Of a stretch of DNA of 32,759 nt, positions 22,869 through 31,600 are shown one piece after another; positions within the stretch are counted from its first letter, which is position 1, and each line of letters starts with the position of its first letter. The DNA is from an uncultured Sulfolobales archaeon (lineage in GTDB: Archaea; Thermoproteota; Thermoprotei_A; Sulfolobales; Acidilobaceae): assembly GCA_937921695.1 (NCBI GenBank), contig CAKZTZ010000007.1:113719-146477 (forward strand), in the 5' to 3' direction. The notes below the pieces were generated by a model. That model was not told where the DNA came from, did not search any database, and saw only the letters and a program-made list of their open reading frames with translations. The translations under genes were made by a program, and so were the position numbers.

Positions 22869-24242
22869 ATGACGTTCCCGCATAAAATCTTGAAAGCTAT
22901 AGTTAAGAAGCATGGTAGCCCTAAGAAACTAGTTAGGCTCCTTGGAGTTTACGCTGGAGTGGAAAATCCTAGAGGGTTTATGGACTGGATGGCTTTAGCG
23001 ACTGTGTCTAAGTTTGTCTCCAGTCTAGCTTCTAAGATAGGTGTTGATGAAGAGTATTTGAAGAGCTATCTTAGAGAGGAATATATGCGTAGGGGTCTCG
23101 TCAGCCTAATTCTAGGCCTCACCCTCTATGGTCGCACGCGCCCTCAACGTATATATGCTCCTTTCATGATAGTTTGGGATTTCACTAAAACATGCAACCT
23201 TAGATGCCAACATTGCTACGCCTCAGCAACCTCCCAGGGTATGGGGGGAGAGCTTAGTTTGGAGGGGAAGCTTGAGGTTTTAACGCAAATAGACGAGGCC
23301 GGGGTATCTATTTTAGCTTTCTCCGGTGGGGAACCTCTGCTTAGTAGAGACTTTTGGGTTGTAGCCGAGAAAGCTTCCAGGTCAGGGATCTTCGTGAGTG
23401 TAGCTACTAACGGAACTCTCATATCTAGGAGTGTAGCTAGGAGGCTTAAAGAAGCTGGTGTTAGATATGTTGAGGTTAGCGTGGACTCCCCATACCCTGA
23501 AGTTCACGATAAGTTTAGAGGTGTTAAGGGCGCCTGGGACGGGGCTGTTAGGGGGATTAAGAATGCTAAGGCTGAAGGCCTTAACGTTGGGATAGCTATC
23601 ACGGTTACAAGGCTAAACCATGAGGATGTAGGGGAGCTCTTCAACCTAGCTAGGGAACTGAAGGTGGACACCATAGTGGCTTTCAACTTTATCCCCACCG
23701 GTAGGGGTAAGTCTATAGCGAGCGTCGACCTGAGCCCCTACGAGAGATACGAGTTTCTAAAGAAACTTTACAAGGCTTGGAGGGAGCTAGGGCTCCAAGC
23801 ATATTCAACTTCACCCTTCTACTCTCTCATAACCATAGGGGGTGAAAGGGGAGGCTTAGCGTCCCACTTCCTCTTATTCGATGAGGCTGAAAAATACCCG
23901 GTAGCTCCAATAGCTATAGCTGAGCTTATAGGGGGCTGCGGGGCCGGGATTACATATATGGCTATAGATCATGATGGAGACGCTCAGCCGTGTGTCTTCA
24001 TACCAGTCAAGGTTGGAAACGTCCTGAAACATGGACTCCTAAACATATGGCATAATAGCCCCCTACTTAACGAGCTAAGGAATAGGGAAAACTCTAAATG
24101 TGGACCCAAAGGATCATGTACGTTCAAATATATATGTGGAGGATGTAGAGCTAGGGCCTACGCTTACTTCGGAGACTTTAAAGCACCAGATCCCGGATGC
24201 CCGTTTAACATAAATGTTTGGAGGGAAATCAATTTCAACTAA
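22869..24242 (+). CDS. radical SAM/SPASM-domain protein
   Basis: 457 residues. Residues 1-97 are an N-terminal helical region with no recognised motif. The radical SAM core starts with C109-x3-C113-x2-C116 (C-N-L-R-C-Q-H-C-Y) and continues with F-S-G-G-E-P-L and V-S-V-D-S-P. The C-terminal SPASM region has C357, C375, C411, C417, C423, C426 and C444, enough for two auxiliary iron-sulfur clusters. Relatives modify peptides or tetrapyrroles (AhbD/NirJ-like heme enzymes, PqqE, peptide maturases). No substrate peptide gene or heme gene sits nearby, so I cannot choose. ATG 22869 fits a leaderless TATA spacing. The upstream neighbour is cren7, and I see no functional link. Confidence 0.85.
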   Translation: MTFPHKILKAIVKKHGSPKKLVRLLGVYAGVENPRGFMDWMALATVSKFVSSLASKIGVDEEYLKSYLREEYMRRGLVSLILGLTLYGRTRPQRIYAPFMIVWDFTKTCNLRCQHCYASATSQGMGGELSLEGKLEVLTQIDEAGVSILAFSGGEPLLSRDFWVVAEKASRSGIFVSVATNGTLISRSVARRLKEAGVRYVEVSVDSPYPEVHDKFRGVKGAWDGAVRGIKNAKAEGLNVGIAITVTRLNHEDVGELFNLARELKVDTIVAFNFIPTGRGKSIASVDLSPYERYEFLKKLYKAWRELGLQAYSTSPFYSLITIGGERGGLASHFLLFDEAEKYPVAPIAIAELIGGCGAGITYMAIDHDGDAQPCVFIPVKVGNVLKHGLLNIWHNSPLLNELRNRENSKCGPKGSCTFKYICGGCRARAYAYFGDFKAPDPGCPFNINVWREINFN

Positions 24243-24325
24243 ACTGGAGAAATCTAGCTACCTAAGACTATTCTCAGATAGCTTTTGCGAGAAATCCCTG
24301 CACGGTTCTAAAGCCTGTAATTCCA

Positions 24326-24403
24326 TGGTGGGGCCGCCGGGATTTGAACCCGGGACCACAGGGGCCCAAGCCCTGCATCCTAGCCAGGCTAGACTACGGC
24401 CCC
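24326..24403 (-). tRNA. tRNA-Pro (anticodon TGG)
   Basis: Acceptor stem GGGGCCG with CGGCCCC, followed by A73 and an encoded CCA. Anticodon stem CAGGG/CCCTG holds the loop CTTGGGC, so the anticodon is TGG (reads CCA). The T arm has GGTTCAAATCC. No intron. The 5' end is 24403. Only three bases separate it from the tRNA-Ser gene upstream, so the two are probably co-transcribed. Confidence 0.93.
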
Positions 24404-24406
24404 GCC

Positions 24407-24495
24407 TGGCGCCGGGGGCGGGATTCGAACCCGCGCGCCCCTAATGGGGCAACGGGTCTCAAGCCCGTCGCCTTAGGCCGCTCGGCCACCCCGGC
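24407..24495 (-). tRNA. tRNA-Ser (anticodon TGA)
   Basis: Acceptor stem GCCGGGG with CCCCGGC, G73 and an encoded CCA. Anticodon stem ACGGG/CCCGT holds loop CTTGAGA, so anticodon TGA (reads TCA). A long variable arm (TGCCCCATTAGGGGCG) shows the class II shape; G73 supports serine rather than leucine. T arm GGTTCGAATCC. No intron. The 5' end is 24495. Confidence 0.93.
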
Positions 24496-24517
24496 TCCTT
24501 CTTAATTATTGATTCTC

Positions 24518-24532
24518 CCGAAACTTTTAAAG
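24518..24532 (-). promoter_or_regulatory. TATA box of the tRNA-Ser/tRNA-Pro unit
   Basis: AACTTTTAAAGTT-type palindromic AT stretch centred near 24527, about 30 bases upstream of the mature 5' end at 24495. It is the only promoter-like element for the pair. Confidence 0.5.
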
Positions 24533-24579
24533 TTATTAAGGTATCGGGTCTCCCAAGGGTTTAAAGTATTGGTTCTCTT

Positions 24580-24748
24580 GAGGCTTATTTAGCCTTAAGC
24601 TCCCCCTGGGCGTGTAACAGCAAGGCTTCCCCTAGCCTCCCTAAATACTACAGAGAGATATTCACGCCGAGATTGGGTCACGGCATAGGCTCGAAGGCCA
24701 GATATGGCCTTGCGGCTTTCGCCATGGATAGGCCGGGGGACTCTTTTT
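24580..24748 (+). ncRNA. candidate structured non-coding RNA
   Basis: A GC-rich segment in the 318-base gap 24496-24813 with no coding frame. A TATA-like GGGTTTAAAGTATT (24557-24570) is upstream and an oligo-T (24744-24748) ends it. Visible stems: AGGCT/AGCCT (24581-24595); GGCGTG (24609-24614) with CACGCC (24663-24668), enclosing GGCT/AGCC (24624-24637); GTC plus CGGC (24677-24684) with GCCG plus GAC (24732-24741), enclosing the seven-base hairpin AAGGCCA-GATA-TGGCCTT (24694-24711). This two-domain layout with promoter and terminator is what a stable small RNA would show. It does not look like SRP RNA or RNase P RNA by length and conserved motifs, and I do not find clear C/D boxes. Confidence 0.5.
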
Positions 24749-24813
24749 AACAGGTATTACGTGTGGGTGTGACTATTAAGGTTTAACTTTAACTATCTAT
24801 TGGGGGTTTCCCC

Positions 24814-25062
24814 TTGATAAAAGTTTGGATTGAGCCTAGGGAGGCTTGCGTTTCCGACATGGTTTGTGTAGTCTTATGTCCTGAGGTTTTCGAGATCAGC
24901 AGAAATGATGGGAAGGCTGTGGTTAAGCTTCAGTGGCGTTCTTCTGAGGGCGGTTTGGGTCTTGTAACAGATGATCTTGAGGACTGCGTTGTCGCGGCAT
25001 ACGAGAATTGCCCTGTAGAGATTATAAGGTGGGTGAGGGTTAGTGGTGTTAAGGAGGGTTGA
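24814..25062 (+). CDS. single-cluster ferredoxin with Asp ligand motif
   Basis: 82 residues. The cluster motif is C12-x2-D15-x2-C18-x3-C22-P, with C66-P near the end and C58 between. This is the arrangement of Pyrococcus furiosus ferredoxin, where Cys, Asp, Cys and a distal Cys hold a [4Fe-4S] (convertible to [3Fe-4S]) and the remaining two cysteines form a disulfide; here C12, D15, C18 and C66 would be ligands and C22-C58 the disulfide. It carries low-potential electrons in the cytoplasm. TTG 24814 has a TATA-like GGTTTAACTTTAAC (24780-24793) at leaderless spacing. The gene overlaps the following flavoprotein gene by 20 bases, so that protein is the likely partner. Confidence 0.88.
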   Translation: MIKVWIEPREACVSDMVCVVLCPEVFEISRNDGKAVVKLQWRSSEGGLGLVTDDLEDCVVAAYENCPVEIIRWVRVSGVKEG

Positions 25063-25816
25063 CATAAGGGATCTAGATAGGGTCTTATACCCTAAGATCC
25101 CGGTCGTTGTCGCTGCTGAGTATAAGGGGAGGGTTAGCGCTATGCTTGCAGCCTGGTGGACTCAGCTCTCCTCTGATCCTCCACTTATAGGTGTGGCTAT
25201 AGCTCCGGAGCGTTACACTTACAAGTTAATATTGAAATCAACGATATACTCGATTAACTTCCTCGACGCCGCCCACCTGGATAAGACCCCATATCTCGGA
25301 GACGCCTCTGAAAGGTTCTATCCAGGCAAGCTTGCTAAGGCGGGGCTGAACATTTCAAGAGGAGAAGCATTAGGAGCCCCCATAATAGCTGAGGCTTCGG
25401 CAGCTCTCGAGATGAAGTTATTTAGGGTTTTCGAGGCTGGAGACCATGACATGATAATAGGGGAGGTAGCATCTATATATGCTATAGGCGATTTCAATGG
25501 GGTCTGGAAACTCAACAGTTATAGGCCCATAATGTACCTCGGCAGGACTAGGAGGCCTGCCCCAGTGAAGAGAATCTACGCTACCTGTAGGGATTTTGAC
25601 GTGAAAGAATTGGAGTATGCGCCGGGAGAACTTAAAGAACAGGCTATGAAGAGGGTGAAAGTCATGGAAGCCGTGGAGGAACTCCTAAAGAAAACACCCC
25701 CATCTGAGTGGGGTCGGCTTAAACCCGTGCTAGAAGAGCTTATGAGAGAGAACAATCTTGAAGCCGACGATGTCGAATATTATATTGATGATGCCAGAAG
25801 AAGATTATTCAAATAA
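25043..25816 (+). CDS. flavin reductase-like (FMN split-barrel) protein with C-terminal helical extension
   Basis: 257 residues. Residues 15-175 fit the flavin reductase-like split beta barrel: P-V-V-V-A-A-E-Y-K-G-R-V-S-A-M-L-A-A-W-W, then P-P-L-I-G-V-A-I-A-P-E-R-Y-T-Y-K-L-I, and N-F-L-D-A-A, with the later F-E-A-G-D-H-D-M-I-I-G-E-V that contacts FMN in relatives. Residues 180-257 are a charged helical extension not usual in the family. It would bind FMN and exchange electrons with a ferredoxin or NAD(P)H; the 20-base overlap with the upstream ferredoxin gene argues for ferredoxin. GTG 25043 or GTG 25046 are the only start choices compatible with that overlap. Physiological substrate unknown. 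Convergent with the TorD-like gene, four bases apart. Confidence 0.82.
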   Translation: MVLRRVDIRDLDRVLYPKIPVVVAAEYKGRVSAMLAAWWTQLSSDPPLIGVAIAPERYTYKLILKSTIYSINFLDAAHLDKTPYLGDASERFYPGKLAKAGLNISRGEALGAPIIAEASAALEMKLFRVFEAGDHDMIIGEVASIYAIGDFNGVWKLNSYRPIMYLGRTRRPAPVKRIYATCRDFDVKELEYAPGELKEQAMKRVKVMEAVEELLKKTPPSEWGRLKPVLEELMRENNLEADDVEYYIDDARRRLFK

Positions 25817-25820
25817 AACC

Positions 25821-26399
25821 TCAACAATGTTCAAGAACTATATTCACAGCCTCTAAAATAGCCAAGTGTGGAGCCTTATTAGAATATCTCCTTATAGACT
25901 CTAGAAGCCCCTCTATAGTAGGCTTTAAATAAGCTTCTTTAAGATGCCTAACTGTTTCCCTACATGCATCGGCACCTTTAAAGTCACCTTTAGCTTCAAG
26001 ATAAGCTTCTTTAACCTTGAGAAACGAGACCAGCTGGAGCATAGGAGCTATATGGTCTGGCATTTCACTCCTAACTTTAACCCCATGACTCTTATAGAGG
26101 CCTGACACTTCAGATTTAATGTAAATCTTATCTCCCCCCCTCACATAGTCTGAAGCATATGGCGATATGCCCCCCAGTTCGATCCTCGAGTTAACATCGT
26201 AGACTAAATTGGGGTCTTCAATTAAAACATCTAAAGCTTCCTCTAGCTGGGGCACGATCTCAGGCCTTAACACTTTAGCTATCTGTATTAACTTCTCAAG
26301 AATACTCTTAAACTCCTCCCCGGTAGATGTGAACAGGAGTGAAGCATAGTTTAGGAAGGCGGCTAAGAGTAGTTTTTGAGCATCCCGCTCCATACTCAT
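25821..26399 (-). CDS. TorD/DmsD-like molybdoenzyme maturation chaperone
   Basis: 192 residues, all helical in character. The D-H-I-A-P-M-L-Q-L-V-S-F-L segment (about 113-125) and the early P-x-L-x-x-E-Y-like Leu-rich helix are typical of TorD-family chaperones, which bind the Tat signal and protect the apo-enzyme while the molybdenum cofactor is inserted. Position confirms it: last gene of the alpha-beta-gamma operon, as in ddh, ser, clr and ebd operons where the fourth gene is the chaperone. Start ATG 26399: a GAGGTG ribosome site (26406-26411) lies six bases upstream. The longer frame to GTG 26408 would put the site inside the gene. A 56-base gap separates it from the gamma gene. Confidence 0.82.
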   Translation of the reverse strand: MSMERDAQKLLLAAFLNYASLLFTSTGEEFKSILEKLIQIAKVLRPEIVPQLEEALDVLIEDPNLVYDVNSRIELGGISPYASDYVRGGDKIYIKSEVSGLYKSHGVKVRSEMPDHIAPMLQLVSFLKVKEAYLEAKGDFKGADACRETVRHLKEAYLKPTIEGLLESIRRYSNKAPHLAILEAVNIVLEHC

Positions 26400-26455
26400 A
26401 ACGCGCACCTCATAGTGGATACTATAATAAAAAAGGAGAAGGGAGAGGGGAAAAG

Positions 26456-27469
26456 TTATTCGAGTTTTAGCGTTAGAAGCGGCGTTATACCTTTCCTACT
26501 ACCTCTCTCCCCTTTAGAGCCTTCCCACACTGCGAACGCCACGCTATATGTGCCTCTCGGTGTCAGCTCTATTTCTCCCTGGTCTTTATCTGAGGCTTTC
26601 AGTTTCTTTACTACGACTACTCTCCAAACTTTGTTTAGCCATTTGCCTTTACCGTCTGCATCCTGAGTCTTAGCTGTTGTGATTGTGCCCGGCCCTTTGC
26701 CTATGATTTTCTCCACAGGCTTCCTCTCTAGCCTAACTTTAACCATAGGGTTGTCTGCGGCGAACGCTGCTAGATAAGCTGTTTCTCCCTTGACTTCGCC
26801 TATCCTCACAGGTTTGGGCTCTAATTCTTTAACTGTGTCTTTATATGGTGGGTACGTGTCTATGGCTATGTTCGGGTATGTGTCTGTTATGTCTTGGAGC
26901 CCCTTCTCTGCTTCACGCTGTAAACTAGCCCTCCAGAATAGTATAGTAGCCGGGTAGTTTGGTGTCCCCATCTTCCACGCTTCGCCAGCCTGATCAGCGG
27001 GTATGGGGTGTGCTAGTAGCATGACTGCGCAGCCGTCGTTGAACTCGTCCAAGTCAATAGCGAAGTCTTCACTCTCATCTCCCCATTCAAGCCTGAAAGC
27101 TATGTTTTCATTATCATATAAAGCTTTAACTTTAACACTCTTGACTGCCGGTGCTAGCTCGAAAGGTTTAACCATAGCCTGGGGGCCGAGCGTAAACCCA
27201 AACTCCTTAACTGGACCCCATTTAGCGTCGTCAGGGTCTATGGGCACTTTGTCTATTTTATAAGCTATAACGTCAGCTGGCACAGGGGTTGGCGTTGGTG
27301 TAGGCGTTGGTGTCGGAGTGGGGGTGGGTGTAGGCGTTATCTCCGGAGGCCTTCTAAGCCTTAGGAGCCCAATTATTCCTAAGAATGCTAGAACCGCTAT
27401 AGTTGCTATAGCTATGAATACTCTCCTGCTAACTCTCGCAGCACCTTTAACTAGCCTTCTAGCTACCAT
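26456..27469 (-). CDS. type II DMSO-reductase-family gamma subunit, heme b-binding, membrane-tethered
   Basis: 337 residues. Layout: S14-R-R-V-F (a Tat-like twin-arginine motif), a hydrophobic helix about 18-37, an 18-residue Thr-Pro repeat linker (45-62), then a heme-binding domain of the ethylbenzene-dehydrogenase/DMS-dehydrogenase gamma type. The domain has A-L-Y-D-N-E-N-I-A-F-R-L-E-W, K-M167-G-T-P-N-Y-P-A-T-I-L-F-W (candidate Met heme ligand) and the C-terminal F-A-V-W-E-G-S-K-G-E-R-G-S-R-K signature. In relatives heme is held by Met and Lys, and the subunit takes or gives electrons to a cytochrome or quinone. The uncleaved helix would fix the complex outside the membrane. Nine (TP) repeats are encoded at 27284-27337. 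Confidence 0.88.
   Translation of the reverse strand: MVARRLVKGAARVSRRVFIAIATIAVLAFLGIIGLLRLRRPPEITPTPTPTPTPTPTPTPTPVPADVIAYKIDKVPIDPDDAKWGPVKEFGFTLGPQAMVKPFELAPAVKSVKVKALYDNENIAFRLEWGDESEDFAIDLDEFNDGCAVMLLAHPIPADQAGEAWKMGTPNYPATILFWRASLQREAEKGLQDITDTYPNIAIDTYPPYKDTVKELEPKPVRIGEVKGETAYLAAFAADNPMVKVRLERKPVEKIIGKGPGTITTAKTQDADGKGKWLNKVWRVVVVKKLKASDKDQGEIELTPRGTYSVAFAVWEGSKGERGSRKGITPLLTLKLE
27284..27337 (-). repeat. (Thr-Pro)9 linker repeat inside the gamma gene
   Basis: Nine consecutive Thr-Pro codon pairs between the membrane helix and the heme domain. Third positions vary (ACG, ACA, ACC, ACT; CCT, CCC, CCG, CCA), so it is under protein-level selection rather than a recent slippage product. 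Confidence 0.85.
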
Positions 27470-27481
27470 CCTGAGATCACC

Positions 27482-28624
27482 TCACACGTCATTCCTCCTG
27501 TATACCCCCAGTTTCTCATCATAGTAGGGTCTCACCACTACAGGCTCTGTTAGGGGGACTTTAACGATCTCGCTGCCTCTAGCGTCGTAGCCCACAGCAT
27601 AGTCTCCTATAACCTTAAACTTGGAGATTATACGGTTAGTGGAGTTTGAAAGTATGAGGGCCCCTATCACTTCCCTGTCCTGCCTCTCTATAGCCTTCCT
27701 ATAGTTGTTGACAGCCTCCTCACCCATGGGCCCGAACATCATCTTTATGAAATCCACGTTCTTCACGTTGGCTGGGGGCACATAGTAAATGTTAGGCTCG
27801 AGACCTAGCTGTGGGAGTAGGGGGGCGGCGACTTTCTTTATATGGACTAGGAAGTCTATAGGGTTCTCCGGGTCTGCTTTTTCAGGCAGGCTTATGTACC
27901 CGAATATTCTAATTTTACCTATACAATTCCTGAAACACCTCGGTATCTCGCCTTTCTCTAAAGCTGGATAACAGAATATACACTTCTCAGAGATTCTAGT
28001 TATGGGGTTATAGAAGACTTTCTTGTAAGGGCAGGATTTCACGCACTCCCTATACCCTCTACACCTAGCTTGGTCCACGAGAACTATACCGTCTTCCCTC
28101 TTATAAATAGCCTGTCTAGGGCAAGCTGCCAGGCATGAGGGGAAAGTACAATGATTACATATCCTAGGCAGGAAGAAGAACCAAGGCTCGAAGGGGGCTC
28201 TGATTGAGCCGAACTTTACGGGAGCGCTAGCCTCACCCTCGCCTATAGCCGGGGAAGCGTAGTCATAGCTTTCAGGCATATAGCCTAAAGCTATATCGCC
28301 CGGAGGGGCCGCCTCGAATATAGTCTGACCCTTGTAGACCCAAGTGCCTCCCTCTCTCTTCCACCTCGCCGCTCCCAGCATGCTCAGTATTTTCACATCC
28401 CAGCGTATGGGGTAGGAGCCCCACGGCTTATCTTCAACGTTATTCCATAACATATACTCTTGGCCTCTCCCAGAGGTCCACGTAGTCTTACACGCTACTG
28501 TACAAGTCTGGCAGCCTATACACTTGTTAAGGTCAAAGACGCTGGCAGCCTGCCTCTTAGGCCTGAAAGCTGGGTAAGGATAATCCATTTCCCTCCCAAT
28601 CTGCCAGTTGTATACTTTAGCCAC
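27482..28624 (-). CDS. type II DMSO-reductase-family beta subunit, four iron-sulfur clusters
   Basis: 380 residues of the NarH/DdhB/EbdB/SerB type. Four cysteine groups: C35-x2-C38-x2-C41-x3-C45; C156-x2-C159-x4-C164-x3-C168-P; C188-R-G-Y191-R-E-C194-x3-C198-P; and C215-x2-C218-x11-C230-x3-C234. The third group has Tyr191 where the nitrate-reductase subunit NarH has Trp and other groups have Cys, which marks a [3Fe-4S] cluster; the other groups hold [4Fe-4S]. This electron wire links the molybdenum subunit to the heme gamma subunit. ATG 28624 lies six bases from the alpha stop; gamma follows after 12 bases. Length and C-terminal region are normal for the type. Confidence 0.93.
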   Translation of the reverse strand: MAKVYNWQIGREMDYPYPAFRPKRQAASVFDLNKCIGCQTCTVACKTTWTSGRGQEYMLWNNVEDKPWGSYPIRWDVKILSMLGAARWKREGGTWVYKGQTIFEAAPPGDIALGYMPESYDYASPAIGEGEASAPVKFGSIRAPFEPWFFFLPRICNHCTFPSCLAACPRQAIYKREDGIVLVDQARCRGYRECVKSCPYKKVFYNPITRISEKCIFCYPALEKGEIPRCFRNCIGKIRIFGYISLPEKADPENPIDFLVHIKKVAAPLLPQLGLEPNIYYVPPANVKNVDFIKMMFGPMGEEAVNNYRKAIERQDREVIGALILSNSTNRIISKFKVIGDYAVGYDARGSEIVKVPLTEPVVVRPYYDEKLGVYRRNDV

Positions 28625-28630
28625 CTCACA

Positions 28631-31600
28631 TCACCCCTCAACTATCACATATCCACCTCTAATGTAAGTCTTCATCTCTTCATCCTCGTAAGTAGGCCTA
28701 ATCTTTAACCTTACAGGCCTCCAAGGCGATTTCCCATCTTCGCCGCCAGGCTCTAGCTTAGTTATCTTAGCGAAACCTTCCCTAGGAGCCCCTATAGGGC
28801 TGTGTATGTCTGGGGCGAACCCTTTACCCATCACAGCTACAAGAGGCGACTTCCTAAATAGATCGTCAGTCATGAGCGTCGGCTTCAGCCATGTCCTCAC
28901 TACGCTCTGGTGCCCTCCATACCTATATGAGGCTATATAGCCTGTCCTCTCGTTTAACGCCAGCTTATCCGGCCTCTTCTCGTGCCCTTCAACAGTTCCA
29001 TGGCTTGCCATGTAGAAGTTGAACCATACCCTAGTCATTCCCGGCGGTATACTATTGTTAAACCTGATCCTAGCTACTAGGGTGAAGGCTTTACGCTCTT
29101 CAGGCTTCTTGTCGAGGCCTATGAAAGGCTCGTAGTTGGGGTCTCCCTCTACCCTCACATAGTCTCCATCGTCGAGGCCTAGTTTCCTACCGTCTTCAGG
29201 GTTTATGTCAACGTAGCCCTCGGCAACCCAGGGCATTCTCTTATCTCTTCTGTACATGTCTCCGTATGGTGTGTAGTGTATAGCTAATATGTCTACGTTG
29301 CTACATATAGTGTGTATTAACCCCTTATGCTTTGGGGTCGTTATTATGTGGGTGTATCCCTTAGCCTTCAACGGGTGGCTTGTAGTTTTAACTACGCTCC
29401 AAGGCTTGGCTACATGCCTAACCTGCCTAACTTCCTGGTCTAAGTTAGCTGGATCTAACCCCATGTCTTCAGGCTTCAAAGGTCTTATAGCTGAATGCGG
29501 CTTGTTAAGTATTATAACATTAGGCTCATAGTGTGTCGAGTCAGCAGGCTCCCTATAGACTGGTATGTTCTCCCCGCTCTCTATGAAAGCACCTTCCTCC
29601 TTGTAGAACTCAAGCCTCCCAGTCTTAGTCCACCACGGCACGCTCTCATTAGTCTGCTCCCACCCAACAGCGCTTGGCGTTGTCCTAGTAGCGTAGACGA
29701 ACGGTATCCCCTTCTTAGCCTGCTCTTCTAGAATCTCAAACGTGAGGCCCTTAGTCGTGTTACCCGCAGCTAACACCCTGTTAACATAAACCTCTACCTT
29801 ATTCTCGTAAACGAACTTCCAATAATCCCTCATTCTAGGCTCGTTGAGGAGCTCAGCCATTCTAGCAGCTATCCCAGCCACAACCTCCATGTCATCCCTA
29901 GTATCGAACATCCTTGGTAGTGGGGACCTGGGCCAAGCTGTTATGAAGGGGGTTGTAACGCTAACAGCTATATCTGGGATCTTCCTTTCAATCCAGCTGT
30001 CGACACCGAACACTATATCCGAGTATTCACATGTGAGAGTCCAGAACCATTCTAGGGTAACGATCATTTCAACTTTAGGTAGAACGTTGACTATAATGTT
30101 ATAAGCCCACTTAGCGTTGCCGAGTGAAGAGTTAGCGTTAGCGAAGAATATGGCCTTAGTGGGGGTGGGCATGTGAGTCTTACCGGTGAAGACCCTCCCC
30201 GCCACTACTAGAGGTCTATCACCGTAAGCATAATAATGGGCTGATTCGGCAGCGAAATACCCTCTAATTCTAGCCGGCTTCGTAGGGTCGAGCTCCGGGT
30301 TGAAGGGGTCCTCGTTAATCCACTGGACTACGCCATTAGCTAATTCTAGCTTGAAGTTCCCAGCATAGGTTCCTAAAGTCCCACTTATATTGCCTATGTT
30401 AGCTGTTAGGGCTGCGAGTAGTATAGTAGCCCTATCTTTGAGGTCTCCATGGAGGAACTGGTTTATACCCATACCTAGGACGAAGAGTGTTTTACCCTTA
30501 TTGGCAGCTATTTTCCTCGCAAGCCTCTCTATAGTCTCCACTTCCACCCCTGTTATCTCGGAAACAGTCTTCGGATCCATACTATTCATGACATATTCCT
30601 TTATAAGGTCGAAGACGGGCCTAACCTTCACTCTAGTACCATCCACGAGAGTGACTTCGAACTCGCCCTCGAGAGCCGGGTCTACGCCGAGCTCTTCAAA
30701 GTACTTTCCAACATCGTCTCTTGAAACTATTCTAGGCGAGTTGGTCTTCAAATCCCAAACTATGGAATCATCTATTTCATCTCTTAAAGCTTTAGGCCAG
30801 AACTGTACTCCCTGGAGTGCGGGTGGCGGAGCTGTCTCTCCAGGAGCTAAGACTTTAGTTCTATTCTTGAGCTCTACAGGCTTATAATCCTTTATTAAAT
30901 CTCTAGCTCTCAGGAACTTCAAGTTGTCCATTCTAACTAGTAAGGGTAGGTCTGTGAATCTCTTAATAAAGGCTTCATCGTAAAGCTTATCCCTAATTAT
31001 TACATGGACTAGGCTGAGAGCTAACGCTGTGTCCGTCCCGCTCCTCACAATTATTAGCTCGTCCGCCTGCCTAGCGGTGAGCATGTGATCGTTAGATATA
31101 GCTATGACCTCTACACCTTTCATGTGAGCCTCAGAAAGCCATTTAGCGACAGCCATTTTGTTCATAGTCCAGTTCATGCCCCAAACTAATGCAAGCTTCA
31201 CATGCTCTATTATGTGCAGGTGGAAATCTATAGCTTTAATTCCTGCAGCCATCGGCTGTCCAGGAGCTAGGTCTGTGTGCCACGCATAGTTATCCCAGAC
31301 TTTAGCGCCTAGAGCCTTGTCAGGGTCTACGCCCCTAATCTTAGAGTCTAGTAGTGCGAGCATGTTAGCGAACCTCCAGAGGGCTGTCAACCTCATAGGA
31401 GCGTTTAGGGGCATGCTAGGCCTAATCTTGATAGTTCTCACGCCAGCCCCGCCCATAGCTTCAACCATAGCAGGGTGATATCCCTGCTCTAGTAGTCTCT
31501 TAGCGTTCTCCCCGCTGTACGCCTCTACAATATTAATTAACGCCCTTGATACTATGTCGAACGCTCTATCCCAGGAGACTTTTACAAACTTCTCCTTACC

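Noticed and set aside
24214-24444. Plus-strand frame of 76 codons with G-F-E-P-G-T-type sequence
   Set aside because: It is the reverse complement of the two tRNA genes; this peptide pattern is a well-known false protein translated from tRNA T-arms.
24580-24748. RNase P RNA or SRP RNA for the structured segment
   Set aside because: Too short, and I do not see the conserved RNase P core motifs or the SRP domain sequences.
27318-27524. Plus-strand frame starting M-G-V-G-V-G-V
   Set aside because: It is the antisense of the Thr-Pro repeat linker of the gamma subunit.
30390-30887. Plus-strand frame of 165 codons opposite the molybdoenzyme alpha gene
   Set aside because: Shadow of a confidently identified gene; Ser/Thr/Pro-rich composition typical of antisense frames.
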